Positions 27,380 to 36,842 are shown, counted from the first letter of the stretch. The stretch is 64,000 bases of DNA from Pseudopedobacter sp038243635 (GCA_038243635.1 JBBSQW010000007.1:62001-126000), one strand, 5' to 3'. Notes: generated from the sequence alone by a model not told the origin. Numbers and translations are program-made.

Positions 27380-30300
27380 TGATAAAAAAGTGTATAATCG
27401 GATTTGTGTTGTTTTTTGCTTCGCTAGCCGCTTATGCACAAATTAACCCGTCGTTAACATTAAAAAAAATAGCCGTAAAAGATTCGCTTACGCTAGACAC
27501 ATTCAGTATTTTACCTAATAGTTTCAAGGTTTTATCTGGAACAGCCACAATTAATCCCAATCAATACCTTATTAATTATGCTTCGGCTATGTTACGGTGG
27601 ATAGAAAAACCAACGGTTGATTCTGTATTGGTAAGTTATAAAACCTTTCCTATTTTACTTGCTAAAAAAACGTTTTATAAAGACCCGAAGCTAATTGAAG
27701 AGGAAATTGTTAGCAGGCAGCCATACATTTACCAAGTTAAAAAAGAAGATAACGCCATTTTTAACTTTGAAGGTTTTAACAAAAGTGGTAGTATATCTAG
27801 AGGAATTGGGTTTGGAAATAATCAGGATTTAGCAGTTAACTCTAATTTGGTTTTACAGCTTTCGGGAAAATTAAATAACGATATTGAGATTTTAGCTGCC
27901 ATATCAGACGATAACATTCCGATACAACCAGAAGGAAACACGCAGCAGATAAACGATTTTGATAAGGTTTTTATCCAACTCAAAAGAAAAGACGCTACAC
28001 TTATTGTGGGTGACTACGAGCTCCGCCGACCTGACAGTTATTTTGCCAATTATTTTAAACGGACGCAAGGAATTACCGCCAACAATATTTTCAAAGACAA
28101 GAAAAACAGAAGTTATGAAACAGGATTCTCTTTAGCGGTTGCAAAAGGCAGATCGGCCCGTAATAGTTTTGATGGCATCGAGGGAAATCAAGGTCCGTAC
28201 AGATTACAGGGCAATAATGGAGAACAATTTGTTGTTGTTTTATCTGGTACAGAGCGGGTTTTTATAGATGGTGTTTTGTTATTACGAGGGCAAGACAATG
28301 ACTACGTAGTTGATTATAATACTGCTGAGCTGACTTTTACCACCAAACGATTGATTACCAGAAACTCTAGAATTGTAGTAGAGTTTGAGTATTCTGATAA
28401 AACTTATGCTCGTAGCCTTTACCAACTTAACCAAGGTTATCAATCAAAAAAATTAAAACTAAATTTCAATTATTACAGTGAGCAAGACAATCCGTCGAAA
28501 CCTATTCTGCAGGATTTAAATGATAATCAAAAACAATTTTTAGAAAGTATTGGAAACAACATTAACCAAGCGGTTTACCCAAATGTGGATAGTGTTGCCT
28601 TTAATGAGAATGAGATTTTATACAAAAGAATAGACTCGTTAGGTGTTTCCGATGTTTACGTTTATAGCATTAATCCATTAAACGCAAAATACCGCGTTGG
28701 CTTTTCTTATGTTGGGCCAAATGCAGGCAATTACCAAATTGATGTTAACTCGGTAGCGAATGGACGTGTTTATGTGTTTATTGCGCCAAAAAGTGGCGTT
28801 CCGCAAGGCGAATATTCGCCGGTGACTTTACTAGTTACCCCAAAAAAACAACAGCTAGTTACGCTAAACGCTGATTATAAAATTGCAAAGCGAACGCAGG
28901 TTTTTACCGAAATTGGTTTCAGTGATAATGACGTAAACCTTTTTTCTGACTTGCAGAACAAACAAAATAAAGGTTTAGCTTACAAAATTATTGGAAAAGA
29001 TACTCGCTTACTCAACGGAAACGACACCACAGGTTTACGTTTAAAAACTAGCCTGAGTTATGAATATGTAAACCAACAATTTAAACCGTTGGAACGTTAC
29101 CGACCTGTAGAGTTTGACCGAGATTTCAATTTTAGAGCTAACCCACTTTTACCTGCAGATGAACATTGGAGTACGCTGAACTTACAGCTCATCAAATCAT
29201 CACAAAAAAACATCGCTTACGGAATTTCTAATTTCAATAGGAGCGATTATTATAACGGTCTTCAGCAAAATGTAAACGGGGTTTATCAACTCAAAAGCTA
29301 CACCGCAAGGTATGCTGGCAGTTTGTTAAATAGTGAAACTGATATTGACCGAGGCGCATTCTTTCGTCAAAACATCGCGTTAAGCAAAGCTTTCAAATAT
29401 TTTGAAACGGGTATTAACTACAACCAAGAAAACAACCAAACTGTTAATTTATTAACAGACACGCTAAACCTACAATCGTTTAGTTTTAGGGCTTACGAGT
29501 ACTTTATTAAATCTGCGGATAGTGCAAAAAGAGAGTTTCTCCTGCTATATAACCAAAGGTTTGACGAATTACCCGATGGAAAAACTTTAAAGTCATTTTC
29601 GAAAGCAAACACCTTTACGGGGAAGCTCGTATTAAGCAAAAATACAAACTCGAATTTAGCGCTAAATGCCACTTACCGGTCTATCAATTATTTAAGTACT
29701 GATACCATCAATAAAAACGAAGAAATTTTATTGGCTAGAGTGGATTATAATTTCACTGGGTTAAAAGGCTTTGTAAACCTTCAGTCTTTTTATGAGTTAG
29801 GTACCGGGCAAGAGCCAAAACGAGAATTTGTATATTTAGAGGTTAATGCATCGCAAGGAATTTATGCGTGGAATGATTACAACAGTAACGGTATTAAAGA
29901 ACTTAACGAGTTCGAGATTTCTAAATATCCTGACCAAGCAAAATACATTAAGATTTTTAGACCAAATAATGAGTTTGTAAAATCAAACTTCACCAACATT
30001 AATCAAACTTTAAGCTTAAATCCAGCTCGGCTTTTACGTGATTATAAATCGAGCTTTGCTAAACTGCTAGCAAAGTTCTCTAACATTACCTCTTTAAGGA
30101 TTAATAAAAAATTGTTGAGTGGTAATGGTATCTTGTTTAACCCTTATCAAACCAGCATTAGCGAAAGTAACTTAATTTCGCAAAACTCATTTATTCGTAA
30201 TACTTTATTTTATAATCGTACCAACCCCATTTTCGGAATTGATTTAAGTGCGCAAAAATTGGCAAGTAAACTGTTACTAACCAATGGCTTTGATAGTAGA

Positions 30301-30828
30301 GCTAACGAAGAACAAGGTATAAGAGTGAGATGGAATTTTATTAGGAAAAGTAATTTTATACTTAACCTTAATCAAGGGAATAAAAACTTCGCCTCGCAAC
30401 TGTTTACAGAGCGTAATTACAGCATTACTTATTATGAATTTGCACCTGAGTTTGGTTACCAGTTTACTACAGATTTAAAAACTACGCTGAAAGCAAACCT
30501 AAAACAACAAAAAAATTTAGCAGCTTTTGGCGGAGAGAAAACGTTCAACAGTACTTTGGGTGCTGAATTGAGGTACAACCTTTTAAAACGAGGCACACTG
30601 AGTAGCCAGTTTAATCTAATCAACAATAAATTTGAAGGGGCAAACAACAGCTCTGTTGCTTATGAATTGTTAGAAGGTTTGCAACCGGGTAAAAACCTAA
30701 CTTGGTCTTTAGGTTTCCAACGCACCATTTCAAACGGTATTCAGTTAAACTTTACTTACGAAGGCAGAAAATCAAACGATGTTAAAGCCATACATACCGG
30801 TGGCGTACAAGTAAGAGCTTATTTCTAG
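27379..30828 (+). CDS. Large outer-envelope protein, predicted beta-rich
   Basis: 1149 residues with signal peptide (MIKKCIIGFVLFFASLAAYA, then Q). The rest is a long series of alternating-residue beta strands rich in Asn, Tyr and Phe, as in large outer-membrane barrels, ending with an aromatic-containing strand (GGVQVRAYF). A calcium-loop-like segment YNSNGIKELNEFEISKYPDQ occurs near residue 835. I recognise no named family with confidence. The ATG overlaps the kinase stop by one base (TAATG), so translation is probably coupled. Confidence 0.62.
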   Translation: MIKKCIIGFVLFFASLAAYAQINPSLTLKKIAVKDSLTLDTFSILPNSFKVLSGTATINPNQYLINYASAMLRWIEKPTVDSVLVSYKTFPILLAKKTFYKDPKLIEEEIVSRQPYIYQVKKEDNAIFNFEGFNKSGSISRGIGFGNNQDLAVNSNLVLQLSGKLNNDIEILAAISDDNIPIQPEGNTQQINDFDKVFIQLKRKDATLIVGDYELRRPDSYFANYFKRTQGITANNIFKDKKNRSYETGFSLAVAKGRSARNSFDGIEGNQGPYRLQGNNGEQFVVVLSGTERVFIDGVLLLRGQDNDYVVDYNTAELTFTTKRLITRNSRIVVEFEYSDKTYARSLYQLNQGYQSKKLKLNFNYYSEQDNPSKPILQDLNDNQKQFLESIGNNINQAVYPNVDSVAFNENEILYKRIDSLGVSDVYVYSINPLNAKYRVGFSYVGPNAGNYQIDVNSVANGRVYVFIAPKSGVPQGEYSPVTLLVTPKKQQLVTLNADYKIAKRTQVFTEIGFSDNDVNLFSDLQNKQNKGLAYKIIGKDTRLLNGNDTTGLRLKTSLSYEYVNQQFKPLERYRPVEFDRDFNFRANPLLPADEHWSTLNLQLIKSSQKNIAYGISNFNRSDYYNGLQQNVNGVYQLKSYTARYAGSLLNSETDIDRGAFFRQNIALSKAFKYFETGINYNQENNQTVNLLTDTLNLQSFSFRAYEYFIKSADSAKREFLLLYNQRFDELPDGKTLKSFSKANTFTGKLVLSKNTNSNLALNATYRSINYLSTDTINKNEEILLARVDYNFTGLKGFVNLQSFYELGTGQEPKREFVYLEVNASQGIYAWNDYNSNGIKELNEFEISKYPDQAKYIKIFRPNNEFVKSNFTNINQTLSLNPARLLRDYKSSFAKLLAKFSNITSLRINKKLLSGNGILFNPYQTSISESNLISQNSFIRNTLFYNRTNPIFGIDLSAQKLASKLLLTNGFDSRANEEQGIRVRWNFIRKSNFILNLNQGNKNFASQLFTERNYSITYYEFAPEFGYQFTTDLKTTLKANLKQQKNLAAFGGEKTFNSTLGAELRYNLLKRGTLSSQFNLINNKFEGANNSSVAYELLEGLQPGKNLTWSLGFQRTISNGIQLNFTYEGRKSNDVKAIHTGGVQVRAYF

Positions 30829-30864
30829 TTTTTAAACGATAAATGTATAACTGCTAAATAGAAT

Positions 30865-31080
30865 TTAAAGTCGGTTGTTCTCGATATTTAACAAGCCTTT
30901 TTTTAACGTAAAAACAACATACTCTCTTTTACGACGTAAACGCACTTGCAGGTTATTAATCAATTGCTCTTCCTGTCCGGATTCGAAAGCTAAATCTTCG
31001 TCGCTTAAATGATTATATTTACGTTTAAGCTTAATTTTTAATCTATCCCAGTCTGTATTGCTGATGCTAAGTTCTGCCAT
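30865..31080 (-). CDS. CsbD-like small stress protein
   Basis: 71 residues: DWDRLKIKLKRKYNHLSDED followed by a SGQEEQLINNLQVRLRRKRE pattern matches the CsbD-like family (W-x-x-x-K-x-K, LTDDDL, G-x-x-x-x-L-x-x-x-Q). These small helical proteins rise under general stress; the molecular role is not known. It stands alone, convergent with the large envelope gene. Confidence 0.72.
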   Translation of the reverse strand: MAELSISNTDWDRLKIKLKRKYNHLSDEDLAFESGQEEQLINNLQVRLRRKREYVVFTLKKGLLNIENNRL

Positions 31081-31232
31081 GATCTATGTTTGAGACAAAA
31101 ATAGCAATTGATTGGGAATTAGAAAATTTTAAGTGCTTAGTTTTAAGTCAAAATGCAGCGTATTAATAACAAATCAAAAAATCGAAAAAATTAGTTCACG
31201 CTTTTTACGTTAAATCTGGAAATTAAATAATT

Positions 31233-31814
31233 ATGAAAAAACTATTTATCATGACTTGCCTAACGCTTTTAATTTCGGCTGGGGCGTTTGCACAATTTAA
31301 CCTAGGGCTAAAAGCCGGTTTAAATTACACCACCATTAAGGCTCAAGATCAGCAATTTGAAGAAAGTGGGATTTTGGGCTACCAAGCAGGTGCTTGGGCA
31401 AGAATTGGAAAAACCTTTTACTTACAACCAGAACTTTACATTGGAACAAAAGGTTCTAAAATTGAATTTACAAGCGGCGCTTCTACTGTTGAGGTAAAAC
31501 AAAAATTCACCACTTTAGACATTCCATTATTACTAGGAACAAAGTTTGGCACAGATAAGCTAAACTTTAGAATTATGGCTGGTCCGGCTTTTCAGTTTAA
31601 TTTAGACGAAAACAACAACGCATTTGACCAAGCAACCAATCCTGATTTCTACAAATACAAAGATTACGTAATGAATGCGCAAGTTGGAGCCGGTGTAGAT
31701 TTTGGATATTTATCTGTTGATTTACGCTATGAAACTAGCTTGCAAGACATTAATAAAAACGACGGACAAAAGCAAAACTTATTGCATTTGAGTGTTGGAT
31801 TCAAGTTGTTTTAA
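31233..31814 (+). CDS. Porin family / PorT-like outer-membrane beta-barrel protein
   Basis: 193 residues. Signal peptide MKKLFIMTCLTLLISAGAFA, then an eight-strand-type barrel: FNLGLKAGLNYTTI at the first strand, YLQPELYIGTKGSKIEF, TLDIPLLLGTKFG and a terminal strand HLSVGFKLF ending in Phe. It matches the outer-membrane beta-barrel family PF13568 common in Bacteroidetes. Function unknown. A TAAATCTG box lies about 25 bases before the ATG. Confidence 0.88.
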   Translation: MKKLFIMTCLTLLISAGAFAQFNLGLKAGLNYTTIKAQDQQFEESGILGYQAGAWARIGKTFYLQPELYIGTKGSKIEFTSGASTVEVKQKFTTLDIPLLLGTKFGTDKLNFRIMAGPAFQFNLDENNNAFDQATNPDFYKYKDYVMNAQVGAGVDFGYLSVDLRYETSLQDINKNDGQKQNLLHLSVGFKLF

Positions 31815-31843
31815 TGAGACAGATTTTCGGGATTTAATGAAAT

Positions 31844-31873
31844 AAAAAAAGGATGCGAAAAGCACCCTTTTTT
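31844..31873. terminator. Bidirectional terminator, first of a duplicated pair
   Basis: AAAAAAAGGATGC-GAAAA-GCACCCTTTTTT. The same hairpin with almost the same loop occurs at 32498-32529, on the other side of the broken ORF6N gene. Confidence 0.8.
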
Positions 31874-31875
31874 GT

Positions 31876-32406
31876 TTACTCTCTTTTTGTTTTAAAACCA
31901 ATTGGTACCCTAGGATTATCCTCTTTTTCAATAAACTTACTCAAGTAGTTGAAAAGCAGTTCTATCTTCTTATCCTGTTTCATCATTTGCTTCTCTACCT
32001 TTTCAACTCTAATAAATACATCTTTATGAGCTAATAACATTTCTCGGATGCGGGTATAGATACGCATAATTTGGATATTTACTTTGATTGCTTGCTTACT
32101 ATTCAGTACGCTGGAAAGCATCAATACTCCATGTTCGGTAAAAGCATTTGGCAGCTTTCTTCGTCCTCCCCAACTTGATGTCGCATTTTGCGACTTCAAA
32201 TCTGCAAACTCTTTTTTATCCAGCTGAAACATAAAATCTTCGGGGAAAACGATCCAAGTTACGTTTTACCTGCTCATTCAATCGCTTAGTCTCTACTCCA
32301 TAAAGTTCAGCCAAATCCTCATCAAGCATCACTTTTTGCTCCCTGATAATATAAATTTTGCTTATCACGACTTCATCGGGATGGATACGGATTGTCTCTT
32401 ACTCAT
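31876..32406 (-). pseudogene. ORF6N-domain protein gene with two compensating frameshifts
   Basis: If repaired it would encode about 176 residues: MSKRQSVSIP, then DEVVISKIYIIREQKVMLDE, LAELYGVETKRLNEQVKRN, then FMFQLDKKEFADLKSQ and KLPNAFTEHGVLMLSSVLNS. These are standard ORF6N motifs (a KilA-N-like DNA-binding domain from phage-type proteins). A base is missing around 32374-32380 (stop shortly after) and one is extra in the four-G run at 32242-32245; the outer parts are in the same frame. Only the C-terminal 118 codons from 32232 form an open frame. Sequence error, pseudogene and phase variation are all possible. Confidence 0.75.
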
Positions 32407-32497
32407 GCTAACAAATATATTTTTATTATCCTAATATTTCAAAAAATAAAATTGTATGGTCCATTATTTAACTATCATTCAAATATCTTAATAGAAC

Positions 32498-32529
32498 AAA
32501 AAAAAAGGATACGAAAAGCGTCCTTTTTT
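32498..32529. terminator. Bidirectional terminator, second of a duplicated pair
   Basis: AAAAAAAAAGGAT-ACGAAAAGC-GTCCTTTTTT, nearly the same as 31844-31873. It closes the EnvC-like gene on the minus strand. Confidence 0.8.
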
Positions 32530-32560
32530 GTTTTTATAGCTTTAGAATCCAGCTTTACAC

Positions 32561-33805
32561 CTAATTAGGAGCTAACCAATATTTAGGATCTTGCTCGTCT
32601 TTAGATTTATAAATGTGGAATTCAACTTCTGCTTGCCCGTCCGCAGTACCAATAGACTGTTTTGTGCTTACTTTCTGTCCTTTTGAAACACTTACAGAGC
32701 TTAAATTCTTATAGGCTGTAAAGTACTCTCCATGTTGTATAATTACTACAGTTGAACCCACAATTTCTATTACTGTGGTTACTTTTCCTTCAAATATAGA
32801 ACGCACACTAGAACCTGGGTTTGTTTTAATCGTCCAACCAGAAACATCTACCGTAACATTTCCAATTTTCTTAGTACCCATATATTCTGTCACCACTCCG
32901 TTTGCAACTGGCCATGGTAATCTACCACGGTTACTCACAAAATCTGCGGATAGTTTGGCTGCTTCTGGTGTTGAGTTTAATATAGATCCAGTTTTTGCTT
33001 TTGCAGCTGGCGCATCTGCACCGGCTGCTTTTGCCCTAGCTGCAGCGGCTCTTGCTTCCTCTTCTGCTTTTTTCTTAGCCAAAGCAATCTCACGATCAAT
33101 GGCTTGTTTAATCGCTCTATCTAACTGCTGCGCATCTCTTTGCTTTTTAGATAAATCTTTTTTAAGTTGTTTTTCTTGTGATGTTAATGAGCTAACTACC
33201 TTAGCTTGCTTGTCTTGTGCACTACCTAACGTACTTTTCTCTTTTTGCTGATCGCCTAAAAGGTTATCTTTTTCCCTTTTGTTTTTGTTAAGTACAGCTA
33301 TTTTATTTTTAAGTGTAGACTGCGTATCTTCAATATATTTAGCTTGCTTTTGGCGATATTCTCCAAATTGCTGTAAGTATTTTAAACGTTTATAGGCTTG
33401 ATTAAAATCTTTAGCTGCAAAAATATACATCAACTTGCTGTAGGAACCTTGATTTTTTTGAGCAAACCTAATCATGGCTGCATAATCTGATTTTAGTTGC
33501 TTTAGCTGAGATTGTAAAGACCTAACCTGACTAACGTTTTCGTTAATCTGCCCGTCTAACAATCTAATTTCTGAGTTGATGGTATTAATTTTTTCTTGCC
33601 TTAACCTAATCTGCGTCCTTAATGCGTTCAACTGCTTTAAAGTACCTTTCTTCTCTGTCGAGGTTTTAGATAAGGTTCTGTTAATCATCTCAATATCTTT
33701 ATTCAATTGAGCTTTTCTTCTTTCCAGCTCAGAACGGGTTTGCGCAAACAGCTGAACGCCAGAAAACAAAAACAGAATAAATAAGACAAATTTAAGATAC
33801 TTCAT
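32561..33805 (-). CDS. EnvC-like murein hydrolase activator (degenerate M23/LytM)
   Basis: About 414 residues from MKYLKFVLFILFLFSGVQLF with a signal peptide ending at AQ; nine extra codons upstream are rejected as they would hide the signal. Residues 20-270 form long coiled coils rich in Lys, Gln and Leu. The C-terminal LytM domain has IIQHGEYFTAYKNLSSVSVS and ends PKYWLAPN, but the zinc-site motifs are degenerate (no HxxxD at GNVTVDVSGW, single His in VEFHIY). Family knowledge: such proteins activate amidases at cell division rather than cut peptidoglycan themselves. The DUF4292 gene lies 19 bases upstream, as often seen in Bacteroidetes. Confidence 0.9.
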   Translation of the reverse strand: MKYLKFVLFILFLFSGVQLFAQTRSELERRKAQLNKDIEMINRTLSKTSTEKKGTLKQLNALRTQIRLRQEKINTINSEIRLLDGQINENVSQVRSLQSQLKQLKSDYAAMIRFAQKNQGSYSKLMYIFAAKDFNQAYKRLKYLQQFGEYRQKQAKYIEDTQSTLKNKIAVLNKNKREKDNLLGDQQKEKSTLGSAQDKQAKVVSSLTSQEKQLKKDLSKKQRDAQQLDRAIKQAIDREIALAKKKAEEEARAAAARAKAAGADAPAAKAKTGSILNSTPEAAKLSADFVSNRGRLPWPVANGVVTEYMGTKKIGNVTVDVSGWTIKTNPGSSVRSIFEGKVTTVIEIVGSTVVIIQHGEYFTAYKNLSSVSVSKGQKVSTKQSIGTADGQAEVEFHIYKSKDEQDPKYWLAPN

Positions 33806-33824
33806 TGCGGCAAAGGTATTTAAT

Positions 33825-34604
33825 TTAGTCAATCACAGAAAATCTTTTAGAAACATTAAACGGAAAGTCTACTGGGTCGTTTAATACCGTCTTATTATAG
33901 TCCATACTAAGTTTGATGGACTGTGAACCCGCAACAGATTCGATATTGAGCTTTTTAGGGATTAAAGCTGTACCAATACTTTCAAATAAATCTACATTCA
34001 CCATCAAGTTCTTTAATTCATCGCTCGTTTTTATTGTGGTATAAGCCGGTTTTAGTTCGCTATTAAAGCCAACGTGATAAACAATCTCGTTACTTTTCCC
34101 ATCAATTACCAAACCCGCTTTTTCAACGGCTAATTCTCTTTTATTGTTTAAGGTAAAAGGAATACAATTACCCACCAAAATAGCCTCTAAGGTAGCGTAA
34201 TCGATGTTTTCATTGCTATATTTTTGGACAAAGCTAAAAGGTTTTTTCAGGTACTCATTGTTAATTTTATCCATCACTTTAATACTATCAGGTGTAATTA
34301 AAGCCCTAGCAACCTCTATCCCGGCAAAGTAAGTTACAGAAACCCAAATTCCCTCCCCTTTTTTAATTCTGATATTCATGGTAACATCAAAAGATTTGCC
34401 TTTGATGCTTAAAGCTGTAGCTGCCCTAGTTGTTAAAGTTTTAAACTCCGTTTGTTGCGTAATAACTTTTCTAAAATTAGCACTGGCTTTTTCTTCAAGT
34501 TCAACGCCAGTATCTTTGGGATTTGTTGACCCTAATTTTTGTTTGCTTTTGCAGGATATCATCGCCACGCAAAAAATTAATAGATAAATTTTAATTAAGT
34601 TCAT
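33825..34604 (-). CDS. DUF4292 lipoprotein
   Basis: About 259 residues from MNLIKIYLLIFCVAMISCKS, a lipoprotein signal with Cys18; the 24 codons before it run toward the inverted-repeat element and are rejected. The body has a LolA/LolB-like pattern of beta strands (VTMNIRIKKGEGIWVSVTYF, PDSIKVMDKINNEYL) typical of DUF4292. An outer-membrane lipoprotein role is likely. It precedes the EnvC-like gene in the same direction and probably shares its transcript. Fifteen bases upstream of its ATG begins the GxxExxY element. Confidence 0.82.
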   Translation of the reverse strand: MNLIKIYLLIFCVAMISCKSKQKLGSTNPKDTGVELEEKASANFRKVITQQTEFKTLTTRAATALSIKGKSFDVTMNIRIKKGEGIWVSVTYFAGIEVARALITPDSIKVMDKINNEYLKKPFSFVQKYSNENIDYATLEAILVGNCIPFTLNNKRELAVEKAGLVIDGKSNEIVYHVGFNSELKPAYTTIKTSDELKNLMVNVDLFESIGTALIPKKLNIESVAGSQSIKLSMDYNKTVLNDPVDFPFNVSKRFSVID

Positions 34605-34618
34605 TATGTTTTTTTTTG

Positions 34619-35073
34619 AACCACATAGAAACATAGTTTTGTTATTTAGGTAAAACACTGAAATATTCATTAACAAAAGTTTTTTGTCCTTCTTTAAAGA
34701 TGTTTGCGCAATTGAAATTTATAAGGATGCCCTTTGGACATTGCAATAGTTTCATATATGTAAGAAGTTGCGCTTCATATATTGGCACTATTTCCTGTAC
34801 AGATTTTAGTTCCACAACTATACTGCTCTCTACAAATAAATCACATCTAAAATCCACATCAAGCATTTTTCCTTTATACACTATAGGAGTTTTCATCTCT
34901 GTGAGAAAATTTATTTTCCTATGTAAAAGCTCCTCTTTCAAACATTGATGATAAACACTTTCCAACAACCCTCTGCCCATGACTTTATGAACTTCAATAG
35001 CTCCACCGATTATTTCATACGTCAAACCATCCAAATACTTTTTTGTCACCATTGCCTATGTATCTATGTGGTT
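34619..35073. mobile_element. 455-bp element: GxxExxY gene between terminal inverted repeats
   Basis: Left end AACCACATAGAAACATAG (34619-34636) and right end CTATGTATCTATGTGGTT (35056-35073) are inverted repeats with 17 of 18 positions matching. They directly abut the gene: the stop codon is 5 bases inside the left end, the start codon 3 bases inside the right end. No direct target repeat is obvious. The element separates the DUF4292 and TPR genes without breaking either. The non-coding element at 9688-9811 has the same outer ends. Confidence 0.6.
34642..35052 (-). CDS. GxxExxY protein (PDDEXK_3 nuclease-like)
   Basis: 136 residues. The namesake motif is GGAIEVHKVMGRGLLESVYH, followed by LKEELLHRKI, then the nuclease-like core VDFRCDLFVESSIVVELKS (Asp...Glu-x-Lys) and ILINFNC. 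The family (PF13366) has the PD-(D/E)XK fold, but no biological role is established to my knowledge. The gene fills the space between two terminal inverted repeats, so it may be the functional gene of a small mobile or selfish element, or a host gene in a repeat family. The right repeat supplies its leader, so its own ribosome-binding region lies in the repeat. Confidence 0.9.
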   Translation of the reverse strand: MVTKKYLDGLTYEIIGGAIEVHKVMGRGLLESVYHQCLKEELLHRKINFLTEMKTPIVYKGKMLDVDFRCDLFVESSIVVELKSVQEIVPIYEAQLLTYMKLLQCPKGILINFNCANIFKEGQKTFVNEYFSVLPK

Positions 35074-35099
35074 AACAATTAACAACCAATACATATAGT

Positions 35100-36836
35100 T
35101 TAATCAAAATATTTTTTCTCATTTATTTTTTTCTTTAATAAAGGATTGTTTGTGTCAATCAATAGCGAATTATTCCAGTTTTCTAGCGCTTGTTTAGCAT
35201 CGCCCAGCTTATAAAAAATATCACCCAAATGCTCAAATTGCACCGCACTATTGGGGTTATTTAAAATGGCTTTCTCCATCCACTCTTTCGCCTCTTTGTA
35301 CTTTTTAAGCTTAAACAGTATCCAAGCATAAGTATCCTGAAAAGAAGCATTGTTGTTCTCTAACTGGTTAGATTTAACGGACATTTTTTCAGCTTTCAGC
35401 AATTCCTCATCTCTTAACGATAAGTAATAAGCATAATTGTTTAAGGTGTAACCATTATTCGGATCTAAAGTTAAAGCCTGTTCATAAGCCACAACAGATT
35501 CTTTATACATTTTTTGTCCTTGGTAAGCGTCACCAAGACTACTGTAAATTTGTGTTTTTAGTTCTTTGTTATCAATATCGAAACCCAAGGTGTTGTTTAA
35601 ATAGTTGATTGCTTTCTCGTAATTTTTCTCTATCAGATAACCCATCCCTACGTAAAAATACAGACTAAATTGATTAGGGAAAAGTGTTAAAGCTTCTTCA
35701 CCATCTTTGATCAAGGATTTGGTATCATTATCAAAAAGTTTAATCCGTAACAGCTGATCCCAAATTACAAATACATTTTTATTGAGTGCTAAAGCCTTTT
35801 GATAAGCTGATTTAGCATTTTTAAAGTCCTGCTTCTGATAGAGCACATCTCCGTAAAGGGAAAAAGATTTTGGGTCTGTTGGATGTGCAACTGTAAGTAT
35901 CTGCGATAATTCCTCTGCTTCTGCAACTGCTGTGGCATCAGGAAAAGCATCGAAATACTTGATAATAATTTTAACCTTTTGATCAATATTAAAACTTGGT
36001 TGCTCAAAGGCTACTTTGACTTCTTCATAGGCTTCGGTAGGTCTTTTTTGGGATTCCAAGATTTGTGCAATTGCCATCCTTGTAAACGGATTGCTTTCGT
36101 CTAACTGCTTCGCCTGCTGGTAAACAGTCAAAGCATCATTAAGCATTTGGTTTGCGTAATATAAATCGCCTAAAAACAAATAATACCTTATGTCTAAAGG
36201 ATTATTTTTGATCAGCTGCTCTAAATCGGAAATAGCTTTTTTAACATCTCCCTTTTTTAAGTAAATTCTTTGGCGTCCTTGTAAAACCTTATCTGTTAAA
36301 CCTAGCTTAGCTTCTAAACTATTGTACAGCGCTAAAGATTCGTCCAAACTGCCCATCATAAAAAGCGCATTTGCCTTGTCAAAACTGTACTCTATTTTAT
36401 CTGGTGAAATTTTGATCAGCTCATTTAAAGCATAATCCAATAGTTTAAAATCCTGCTGTTGCTGGTAAATATTGGCAATCAAAAGCCAATACCATTCGTT
36501 ATTTGTTTCTATGGTGACTGCTTTTTCTGCATAAATTCGAGCATTAGCTAAATCACCTTTCTTAAAATAGATTTGCCCTAATTCATAGTATGACGGATGG
36601 TGAAGCGGATCTATTTTTATAGCTTGATTAAAGCTCTCGATAGCCAGAACTTGGTTTTCTACCACTTTTTCTCGCAGACCAGAATAATAAAGATTTATTA
36701 CTTTATTGCTATCAGCTAAACTTAAATTATTTCCCGATAAAATAATTAAGGCTTGGTTTTTGGGCTTTTTTGATTGAGCCGAAACACTAATGCAAAGCAA
36801 AACCAATAACGCAATAAAAATGCTTCGCAATTTCAT
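35100..36836 (-). CDS. Tetratricopeptide-repeat protein
   Basis: 578 residues. Signal peptide MKLRSIFIALLVLLCISVSA (then QSKK). The rest is about 12 TPR units, for example HHPSYYELGQIYFKKGDLAN, NPFTRMAIAQILESQKRPTE and PNNGYTLNNYAYYLSLRDEE. It should be a periplasmic or outer-membrane scaffold for protein contacts. The gene lies 6 bases downstream of dut on the same strand, in a run of minus-strand genes. No catalytic domain is seen. Confidence 0.88.
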   Translation of the reverse strand: MKLRSIFIALLVLLCISVSAQSKKPKNQALIILSGNNLSLADSNKVINLYYSGLREKVVENQVLAIESFNQAIKIDPLHHPSYYELGQIYFKKGDLANARIYAEKAVTIETNNEWYWLLIANIYQQQQDFKLLDYALNELIKISPDKIEYSFDKANALFMMGSLDESLALYNSLEAKLGLTDKVLQGRQRIYLKKGDVKKAISDLEQLIKNNPLDIRYYLFLGDLYYANQMLNDALTVYQQAKQLDESNPFTRMAIAQILESQKRPTEAYEEVKVAFEQPSFNIDQKVKIIIKYFDAFPDATAVAEAEELSQILTVAHPTDPKSFSLYGDVLYQKQDFKNAKSAYQKALALNKNVFVIWDQLLRIKLFDNDTKSLIKDGEEALTLFPNQFSLYFYVGMGYLIEKNYEKAINYLNNTLGFDIDNKELKTQIYSSLGDAYQGQKMYKESVVAYEQALTLDPNNGYTLNNYAYYLSLRDEELLKAEKMSVKSNQLENNNASFQDTYAWILFKLKKYKEAKEWMEKAILNNPNSAVQFEHLGDIFYKLGDAKQALENWNNSLLIDTNNPLLKKKINEKKYFD

Positions 36837-36842
36837 AAATTC

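Noticed and set aside
32775..33251. 158-codon plus-strand open frame rich in Ala and Ser
   Set aside because: A mirror of the Lys/Ala/Glu-rich coiled-coil part of the EnvC-like gene.
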